Below, piece after piece: positions 56,369 through 64,000 of a stretch of DNA of 64,000 bases (positions within the stretch are counted from its first letter, which is position 1; every line of letters begins with the position of its first letter). The notes below the pieces were generated by a model. It was not told the DNA's origin and did no database searches. It saw only the letters and a list, made by a program, of their open reading frames with translations. The DNA lies in NCBI GenBank assembly GCA_003194525.1, contig NBIV01000001.1, forward strand, positions 930,001 through 994,000, in the 5' to 3' direction. Made by a program: the position numbers and the translations under genes. The DNA is from Gracilariopsis chorda (taxonomy: Eukaryota > Rhodophyta > Florideophyceae > Gracilariales > Gracilariaceae).

Positions 56369-58855
56369 TTACTTGCGTGGCTTACCGGGCAGATTCATTC
56401 CACCCAACAGAGCTCCTAGTTTAGCAATTTCTGCTTTCTTTCCCTCCATTGGATCAGGAAGAAGATTTTTGAGTAAAGAGATTTCCTTGTTCACTTCGTC
56501 ATCTGCAGGATCAAGCTTCTGGGCCACACTATATGCTTCCAACGCTTTTTCGAGCTGTTCAAGCTCTGCTAAGCACTTTCCACAGCCTTTGTGACCTGCA
56601 ACGCTCTCAGGTTCCAATTCAATAGTCGTCTCGTAGTCTTCCAAAGCCATATCGTAATCTTCTAGTGCTTTATAGCACTTCGCCCTCCCAAGACGAAGAG
56701 AAGCCCGCGGAGCGTCGCTTGGCACCAGTTTCAGATACGCATTTTCTACTCGAATGGCATTGGAGTAGCAGTTCATTGCGTCCCCGTACTCACTTGCTTC
56801 AAGGGCTTCTCGTGCCGCATTACTGGCGGAATCAAGCTCTTCACGGAAAGCATCCGTGCATTCAGTATTTCCACAGTCTGGATCGATCCTCGACGCAGCA
56901 GATACGGCTTCTTCGTATCTCCTTTGATCAATTAAGGACTCAACAAGTCCAACAATGCACATCTGAAACGTCAAATCGCCTGCAACTCCACCTTTTCCCT
57001 CTTCAAGCATTTGTATAGCTGCTCGGTAGTCTTCTTCGGCTCCGACCGAATTTCCGCAGAATAATCGCGCAGCCCCCCGCCCTCCTTGCGCTCTGGCGTT
57101 GGTTTTGTCCAATGTCAACGCTTCTTCATACAATGCGATTGCTTCATCATGCTTTCCGTCCAGCATTCTTTGGTGTGCTTCTGCAGCCTTCGCTTGGGAA
57201 GGGGTTCGTATTATTGGACGAGAGAGCCTCCTCTTCATTTCGTTCGCGGAGGTAGTAGTATCATTTGATGCTTCTGCGACTGACCTTGTCCTCCTTGTGG
57301 AATACTCTTTTCTACCACTGGAAGCGCTTTGACGGGGGCTACCAATCACTGAGCTCGGCGTTGAGGACACAGGAGATTGAATGTGACTGGTATTCGCATG
57401 TTCCGCTTCGTAAACTCTCAGATGTATCGTCTTATTCCTCGACTCAACATAATCTTCGAAACACGACTCCAAGTCTTCGTCGTTCGAGATTAGAATTTCA
57501 TCCTTATCCTCGTCTAGATACTTAATCTTTATGGCACCAACGCTGCATGATCCAGCGAAACGGCGACGGATATCCAGAACAAATTGATCAAAAGTCCCCG
57601 TACCAACATTCATGGGAAACTTAATCCTTCGATATTCATTGTTTATATCCCTGAACTTGAACGAGGCAATTGGAGTATCTGGAGGAATCAGCCGATTGCG
57701 AGACGCGGAGGAGAGCGTGCTAGATATGTCTGCGGGTCGATAGTTGTAATGTCTTCTTGTGGTGGAAGAGAGGGTCGGATGAGAGTAGTAGCTTGGTATA
57801 CTACGGGAGGGCGGAGAGAAATGCGATACTCGTTGATAATGGTCTTCTGGGACAAATTCACTTTGGGTATAGGAATTCGAAAACAGGTTGCTGAAAATGC
57901 TGGTTAGTCCACCACGACCACGTAGGGTTGATTGTGTGTATGCTACTTCTGGTTTGTGTGAGAGATGCGGTGGAGTATTATCCGCGACAGATTGAATTCC
58001 AAGCAATGTTTCACTCGCCAGCTGGAGAACATCCACAAGTCCAATAACCGCACGGGTGTTGTCTTCCACCACAGGTAAATGACGAAACCCACAAGCTTGC
58101 ATACGCTGAAGAGATTCTAGGACGGTGTAGTCTGGGCTAGCAGAGTCAGGGTGTTTCGTCATCACTTGTCCAAGCTGAGTCGAGTACGGATTCAGTCCTT
58201 TTGCAACAACCCTGCTCGCGACATCGCGACAGGTAAAGATACCATCAAGAATGTTGTTTTTGTCAACGATGACAACGGCTGCGAGTCGTTCCCGGACAAG
58301 GGTTTCGCAAGCATCCACGACACTATGATCACAACTAACAGTGGCAACATGAGAACGTTCAACGATTGGCCGTAGAGTTGGTTTCTCAATTCGCTCCCGC
58401 GCTGCGCGCATGAATTCAAATCCTCTGCGTGAAGGAATCATAGAATACGTTACCTGTAGTCTAGTTATTGCATCATAGGCCAGATTGAGAACATCCACAA
58501 TACCGAGGACGGAAGCAGTTTCGGGATGAACAATCGGTATATGTCGGAAACCCCCTTCGCGCATAAGACCGAGAGCATTGGCAGGAGATTCGGATGGGGG
58601 AAGCGTAATGGGTCTTACTGTCATAATCTCGGAAACTTTTGTGCTTTCCAAGTTTTCGCCCCTTGCGATGCACTTCGCAACATCGCGGCTCGTTGCGATT
58701 CCGATTAAGGCGCTGTTCGTAATAGAAAGCACCGCAACCGCATCTACTCTTCCATCGGCAATGTTTTTCGCAAGTGTTACGACAGATGCATCCTCACGGA
58801 TAGATACGAATGGGGAAGAGCGTGATACAACATCGCCTAATGAACGAATCGACAT
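56369..58855 (-). CDS. CBS-PB1-TPR protein
   Basis: This is an 828-residue single-exon protein. Four CBS motifs form two Bateman modules in the first 300 residues (DAVAVLSITNSALIGIATSRDV, FRHIPIVHPETASVLGIVDV, AAVVIVDKNNILDGIFTCRDV, FRHLPVVEDNTRAVIGLVDV), likely binding an adenine nucleotide. A Ser/Tyr-rich linker leads to a PB1 domain at about 400-490 with the acidic KYLDEDKDEILISNDEDLESCF loop. The last 260 residues are TPR helices (HQRMLDGKHDEAIALYEEAL, YDMALEDYETTIELEPES, EKALEAYSVAQKLDP). CBS-PB1 proteins are known in plants and fungi, and the fused TPR block suggests a scaffold sensing energy state. The frame extends to a TTG at 58879, so ATG 58855 is chosen. Confidence 0.88.
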   Translation of the reverse strand: MSIRSLGDVVSRSSPFVSIREDASVVTLAKNIADGRVDAVAVLSITNSALIGIATSRDVAKCIARGENLESTKVSEIMTVRPITLPPSESPANALGLMREGGFRHIPIVHPETASVLGIVDVLNLAYDAITRLQVTYSMIPSRRGFEFMRAARERIEKPTLRPIVERSHVATVSCDHSVVDACETLVRERLAAVVIVDKNNILDGIFTCRDVASRVVAKGLNPYSTQLGQVMTKHPDSASPDYTVLESLQRMQACGFRHLPVVEDNTRAVIGLVDVLQLASETLLGIQSVADNTPPHLSHKPEVAYTQSTLRGRGGLTSIFSNLFSNSYTQSEFVPEDHYQRVSHFSPPSRSIPSYYSHPTLSSTTRRHYNYRPADISSTLSSASRNRLIPPDTPIASFKFRDINNEYRRIKFPMNVGTGTFDQFVLDIRRRFAGSCSVGAIKIKYLDEDKDEILISNDEDLESCFEDYVESRNKTIHLRVYEAEHANTSHIQSPVSSTPSSVIGSPRQSASSGRKEYSTRRTRSVAEASNDTTTSANEMKRRLSRPIIRTPSQAKAAEAHQRMLDGKHDEAIALYEEALTLDKTNARAQGGRGAARLFCGNSVGAEEDYRAAIQMLEEGKGGVAGDLTFQMCIVGLVESLIDQRRYEEAVSAASRIDPDCGNTECTDAFREELDSASNAAREALEASEYGDAMNCYSNAIRVENAYLKLVPSDAPRASLRLGRAKCYKALEDYDMALEDYETTIELEPESVAGHKGCGKCLAELEQLEKALEAYSVAQKLDPADDEVNKEISLLKNLLPDPMEGKKAEIAKLGALLGGMNLPGKPRK

Positions 58856-60118
58856 ACTGATGAGAACGAAGACACTCAAGTGTCACTTCTGTCTCATCTA
58901 AGAACTTCAAAAATGCCGTTTCCGAGGCCAAGAGCGCCCGTGCCCGCGTCTGGAAGAGCTTCGAACGCTACTTGACAAAGAAAATGCGGCCAGAGGAGGG
59001 AGTTCGAAAACTTGAACGAATTGAGGGGTTGAGGTTGCTCCGAAGTAATGAAGAGCAAGCGTAACTCAAAGTACTGAAGAACACAAAGAATGAACGTCCC
59101 TTGCCGCTGGTAGTGCGTCAAACCGACAGCTATCTAGTGCAGATTGGTGCTCAGTTTGCACCCGAACGAGGAAGCGTGGCGGATTTCACAGCGCCCTGCC
59201 GTCAGAACCCAGAGCTGTCTTTGTTTCAAAAAACCCGTTTTTATGCGTTTTCAGCTCTGCCCGCGACCTCCGCAAATACGAAAATCGGAATCGCGGTGTT
59301 GCGGAAATATAGGTCCGGTACAGCCTCCCCACAAGAGTCAAGCGCTATTACCCGTCAAGGGACGTAGCTTGTGATCATATCACTGTTGGCGCTAATGGGA
59401 GGGAGAGGGGAGCAAGCACTGGGCATCGGCTACGAAATTATGATGGAAGAGAGGACCGGTTTAGCAAATATATGGTCTTATTGTGCCCGAACCGGGCTCT
59501 TGTAAGATATTCACATGCCGAACCAAGATCTAAGCTAGGTATGATGTAGATAACTGAGTATCACACGAAGCCTTGACTAGAAAATCAAAACAACAAGAAC
59601 GATGCTTCTAAATCCTCCTGCTTTTTCACTGAAAGCTTTCCACTCGCTTTTTTGTACGTATCTGCTCCCTTCTTGGTAAGAAGTTCTTATCAGTACGACC
59701 GCAATCTGAACAAACTCACAATACTGTACAATCACCCAAGATGGATATCTTGCTGAAATCACGAATTTTGGAAGAAACGGTGGTACTTTTACAAACTCTA
59801 TCGAGCTTCTGCATTGTGAACCAGATAACTTTCGGGGTACTCGAACAACCTATCAACTTAAGAGCAATCGTGACAAGGTGACCTTCATAGTTCATTTTTG
59901 CCATGATACCGTATTGAGTAAACGGTTCATATTAGATCGGTCAGATTGAGGAAGAGAGCACCTTGAGAGGGTCCAAAAATTAGCTTATGAAACCATACTA
60001 AAAGCGCAGAGCTCTTGAAACAGTTCAGTCGAGCAGTACTGGTCCCTTCGTCCGTGCATCGTACTTGCAGTACTTCGCTCCTTCCACTTCTGTGGTCTGT
60101 AGTACAACAGCATCATTG
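58856..60118. other. Intergenic region, no gene recognised
   Basis: About 1.26 kb between the CBS-PB1-TPR start and the GT90 3' end. It presumably includes the promoter of the former. Frames such as 59101-59367 show no motif. Confidence 0.4.
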
Positions 60119-62061
60119 TCAAACTTGCTTGTTTGTCACGTCCACTGCCCCGTTCTCAAGCTTAATTTCAGGTTCAACGAGCAGGGCAGTGTATTCTTCG
60201 AGTAAGACTTCAACATAAGTTTCGATTCCTTTCAAGGACAAGAAGTTCTTTCCAAATTCATTGGCATTGCGTACTATTTCACGCACCTTCTCATCATTTT
60301 GACGTGCCCATGTGATTTGATCAATAGTATCACCGAAGAAGAAATTTGTGGGAACGTAGTGGGTGTGTGGTCGGAGAAGTGGTTCAAAGAACTGTCCGCA
60401 CGGAGTTTCCTGTTTGATCAATAGGGAGGGTCCAAACAATTGGTGCCTGGAACGATCAGCCCACATACAGTTCCCTTCAGCATACAATATGTATTTGTAG
60501 TTGTGGTGTTCTTTTGGTTCAAGGCGTTGCAGTTGAGTGTGCACTCCCGCACATGTCCCACCGATAGAAACATCAAGAACATCGGGCTGTTGTTGTGATA
60601 AATACAACAGTCTTGTTCTACCAACGTCGTGACAATGTTGATCGGCATCCGTTTTGTTTCGAAAGTACATACTTGGTCTATTTCCACCTCTGAACACGGC
60701 TCGTTCTTGCTTCTTTTCCCAAGGAACATCATCTTCGGCATACCGTTTTATAGTGTCATCCCATCCAGAGAAGCCCCCATCGCGATGCTTGCTCCCTTCC
60801 CACATAGGAAAGGGGATGTTGTCTGAAAAATTGCATGAAACAATCGTGAATGCAGGATTACTTTCGGAGAAATGTGCTCCCCTGTAACTGTGGTCTTTGT
60901 TGACGGTTTGAACGCAGTCATGTATAGCTATGAGAAACTCTGTATCCTTAATGCGCCCCTCTCCAGCAAGCTGGGAAAGCAGCCAGATGACTTCGTTAAT
61001 TCTGGTCCTGTAAAAGGGTTTTGAGTTTCTTGGAACTTCGTAAGGATCCATCATATACACCCTCTTGTCAATGATCTGGAATAAAATTGTCTGGACACCT
61101 TTGTTCGCTCCGGGCGGAGTAAGCGAGTAGGTTCTTCTTCGTAAGATATCGAAGAACATTTGGCGATGGATACCGCTATTGAATGTTTCCAAGTACGCCT
61201 TTGCAAGCTTTCTATAGTATTGCTTCACAGTGTCCAGAGAAAGGAGCCCAGTGCGTCCAGGAGCCTGCAGTTCAATCATGTTCCGATTCATGGGATGTTT
61301 TGGAAGTTCACCGCTTGACTCAGCGTTAAACTTGGCCGAGGCATCTTGGTCTGCCTGAGATGTTTGTCCATGTTCTTCGTTCCCAACGACCAAAACATGG
61401 CCTTCTTCCTGACCAGAATATGTTTTCCTTTCGTTATGGGATTGATCCATGGCGTGATACGCATCAGATCTTGGAACAGACGCGGAAGCATTGAGAGACT
61501 TTCCCGCAGAAACAAAGCCCAGTGAAGGCTGTCCAGTTGAATGATGCAAACGAACAGATTCTGGGGATGCGGAAGTTGTTCGCGAAGTTTTCCAAACCAG
61601 CAAACTAAAGAAGTCTGCCAGGTATACAATTAGCAAGACTCCAAGAAAAACCTGTGCGTTGAGGTCACGAGAAAAGCGAAAAGGCGGTTAGTACAAGTAT
61701 TAACTACACGGGCTGTGATTTCGGTTGATTCATGCGTGCTGAAGCCAAGGATTTCAGGTGGTCTTAAACTTACCATGCCACAACTTTGAGAAAAGTATGT
61801 TGGACATATGCCACCTCTCAGTTTAGACTTCCTGTTCTGCTTTCTGCTTCGTCGACGGGCGTGGGAAGATGAGTTGGCGAAATCAAGTAAACGTCCGATC
61901 AAGGAATATGAGTTTCTTGAGGCGGTGCCTCGCCTGGAATTCTTGACCCGAGTCGGGCGTCGGTGAGAAGAACGTGTCCATGTACCTTCTTCGACATCAG
62001 AATATTCCGAGACATCAGAATCAGATGAACAATACTCACGTGATGCTCCAGGCCAAAACAT
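60119..62061 (-). CDS. GT90 (CAP10-like) glycosyltransferase, two exons, type II membrane protein
   Basis: This is a CAP10-domain transferase, a family that adds xylose or glucose to glycans or proteins in the secretory pathway. Exon 1 is 62061-61774, intron 61773-61652 (GTAAGT...CAG, 122 bp) and exon 2 61651-60119, giving 606 residues. Splicing creates the membrane anchor exactly across the junction: residues 97-116 (VFLGVLLIVYLADFF...). The exon 1 part is a Ser/Arg-rich cytosolic tail. Family marks are FSGWDDTIKRY, KQERAVFRGGNRPS, TRLLYLSQQQPDVLD, YKYILYAEGNCMWADRSRHQL and LIKQETPCGQFFEPLL-RPHTHYVPT. An upstream in-frame ATG at 62205 would add 48 residues. The acceptor sugar is unknown. Red-algal relatives are likely in wall polysaccharide synthesis by inference. 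Confidence 0.85.
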
Positions 62062-63490
62062 GACGAAGAAGAAATGCAGACTGGTCTTTCTATGTTTTGC
62101 TGCAGCGCAATACAAAAGACGGTTAGCTCTTAAAATGGAAGCAGGTGTTCGATGAGCCCATGCACCATGTGTTTCTTCGAGTCGAACAAGCGGTGTAGTT
62201 TTCAAACGACTGCTCTCTGCAAAGCGAAGTTTGTGTCGACTCTCTCACGTAGAGAGAAGGAAAGGCTGACTGATAATGGCCGGAGTACGCAGAATTCGTG
62301 TGCTGATAAAATGTCGAGCCACACGCTACAGAGCAGTCGATTCTTTTTCAATCGCCGTGACACAGGACATGTGTTTTTAATGTAGATGCTTTTGAGCCGA
62401 CACAATGTAGGGTCAGCAGCTTGGCGGAGGACCTTTCAATTCGAGAAGAAACATGGGAAGTGGTTGAGCACGTATGAACGAACCAAAGTGACTGTGCGGT
62501 TCCTTACAATCCATGCACACAGTTTCAGTGTAGATGGCATAGGCTGCGTTTTTGTTGATTCTGAAGAGTTGTCCATTTTATATGTTATGATAGTATGATG
62601 CAGGCCCACTACGTCTCTTTGAAGAAAGAAATCTTCTGCAGCAAAGAAGGTCTGTGTCTTCGAAAAGGCCAGGACCTTCGGTGGTCGTTGAATTACATGT
62701 GCAGCTCGTTGCCCTTCCGCTCTCTTGAGGATTGCAAAACAAAGTGATCCAAGTCGTTTTCCAACTTTCGCAGCAATGGCAACGATTGCATCTATTCACT
62801 GTACAGATATTTCTCTTCGCCCAATGTGCGCTAGCATCTTCAGTTCTGTTGATTCGGCTTCTGACATCAGGACCTCTAGCTAGAAGTTCTGTGAGCAAGC
62901 TTGAAAGGTACTGTTCTGCATCAGAGTAAAGGGCTACCTTACCACCAGCAATGTGATTGGGAGCTCAACGCAGTTGCATGGTAGAAGGTTACATCTTCAG
63001 CTGCTGAGGTCCATATGAGAACAGACTGCGGTCTCTTTTTGGTATCAGCAATTTTTATGACGATGGGAGTCGGGCGTCATCATGAAGACGAGTTCAAGGA
63101 TATCAGGGTGGTTCTGTTTGGGTGTGAAGGGTGTAAGATGGTTGGAGGAGCGCTTTGAACGGAGTGGCCTGCACTGCGCTCGTTAGAGTGGGGTGAAACG
63201 CATCAGTTCATGTCAAAGAACAGTCGGAGTTCATCAGTGTGTTCCACGTGATGACAGCATTGGTCGACGCGGACGCGTAGAACAAGATGAGAAGAGAAAC
63301 TGTACAATGCATCGTAGCTCTACCGATGTTGCTGCAAGGTTTCGGAGGTTTGCAAAAATTTCGACACCCTATCTGTCAAAAGTACCGCCGCACCCTTGGG
63401 CAGTGCGCGCATGATGCACCGACAGGTTAATAACGCAGGGCGGGTAGATATGCTAATGACGAGTCGAGAAGCGTTGATGAAACGGGGAGA
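62062..63490. promoter_or_regulatory. Divergent intergenic region GT90 / phosphopantetheinyl transferase
   Basis: About 1.4 kb between divergent starts. Only short frames on both strands. Promoters of both genes are expected here. No repeat was noted. Confidence 0.35.
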
Positions 63491-64000
63491 ATGAAAATGA
63501 AAGCATCGGGATGGATACCGAGCACGGAAGTGTCAGTGGCGCTTGTGCGCAAACGTATTGATGTCTGGAAGACAAATCTATGTGATATCAGTTTAAAGCA
63601 GCTAAGCGCGACGGTGCTCTCCGAAGACGAAGAGCGGCGCGCGTCGCAGGCGAAATATAAGGCGGTAAGCTACTTGTACACAGCGGTCAAAGACGTTACG
63701 CGTGTTCTGACTGAATCCTACTGCGTTGAATGTCGCGCATGCTGCAGAGCGGAGAGAGGTTTCGGGCATGCAGAGCGTGCGTGCGCGACGTACTGGCGCG
63801 CTATCTACACAATGTGCACGCACATGAAATCGAGTTTCGCAGGGGTGAGCACGGAAAGCTGCTCCTGCGCGACAACGATGAGCTAAGTTTCAACGTATCG
63901 CACAGCGGCAACATGGGACTAATAGCGGTGACGACCGGCATGGACATTGGGGTAGACGTGGAAACGGCGGGGCGAACTATTGGACGAATGCATGCATTGG
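63491..64000 (+). CDS. Sfp-type 4'-phosphopantetheinyl transferase, 5' part, cut by window end
   Basis: This enzyme moves the phosphopantetheine arm of CoA onto acyl, peptidyl or aminoadipate carrier proteins. Exon 1 is 63491-63664, intron 63665-63747 (GTAAGC...CAG, 83 bp), and exon 2 runs from 63748 out of the window. Splicing joins VLSEDEERRASQAKYKA to SGERFRACRACVRDVLARY. HAHEIEFRRGEHGKLLL and the family core ELSFNVSHSGNMGLIAV follow, then GMDIGVDVETAGR with the Mg-binding Asp and Glu pattern. The remaining catalytic WxxKE motif must lie beyond 64000. ATGs at 63491 and 63497 are both possible, and an extra upstream exon cannot be excluded. Confidence 0.85.

Noticed and set aside
1-64000. 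tRNA, rRNA or CRISPR features
   Set aside because: No TTCGAATC-type T-loop with matching arms, no ribosomal RNA sequence and no regularly spaced identical repeats were found by reading.

Overview
The window looks like nuclear DNA from a red alga, most likely an intron-poor florideophyte of the Chondrus type. This is inferred from gene content and gene structure; no database search was run. The supporting genes are a eukaryotic single-chain nitrate reductase, a bacterial-type sigma-70 factor expected to serve the plastid, a plastid-type ABC half-transporter, a mannosylglycerate hydrolase-like enzyme (mannosylglycerate is a red-algal solute), plant-type TOM6, R-SNARE and NDUFA9 homologues, and five genes for membrane-anchored or Golgi-type glycosyltransferases and related enzymes. 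Most genes are single-exon. Where introns occur they are 78-122 bp, and seven of the eight I could place begin GTAAGT or GTACGT.

Left third (1-25 kb). After a T-rich region with no recognised gene come: a three-exon cyclophilin (minus), a secreted two-exon tyrosinase (plus), a signal-peptide-bearing mannosylglycerate hydrolase-like enzyme (minus), a small G-patch/CHHC zinc-finger protein (plus) and an ABC transporter (minus). A carbohydrate block follows: a duplicated NodZ/O-FucT-like transferase, a GT77-like transferase and a GT14-like transferase, with NDUFA9 among them. Then come a low-complexity zinc-ribbon protein (minus) and farnesyl diphosphate synthase (plus), which face away from each other.

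Middle (25-45 kb). A 2.2-kb segment carries a Uma2/DUF820-type nuclease-like gene and a decayed array of about 240-bp repeats. It is bounded by two direct copies of a roughly 220-bp element whose differences are mostly C in one copy and G in the other. The sigma factor follows, with a frame problem at a homopolymer. Then comes an uninterrupted 9.4-kb ORF for a ZNFX1-like helicase with CCCH, NF-X1 and RING/IBR-like zinc modules. Nitrate reductase is transcribed away from it, with a 43-bp near-perfect palindrome upstream.

Right third (45-64 kb). Here lie a three-exon VAMP7-like R-SNARE, a 50-residue two-exon TOM6, a secreted acidic/Pro-Thr-rich protein, a membrane-anchored 2OG-Fe(II) oxygenase-like protein, a YeeE/YedE thiosulfate-type transporter, a CBS-PB1-TPR protein, a two-exon GT90 glycosyltransferase and the 5' part of an Sfp-type phosphopantetheinyl transferase cut by the window edge. 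Several convergent gene pairs are separated by 0.8-2.4 kb in which I see no gene. No tRNA, rRNA, CRISPR array or intact transposase was recognised.
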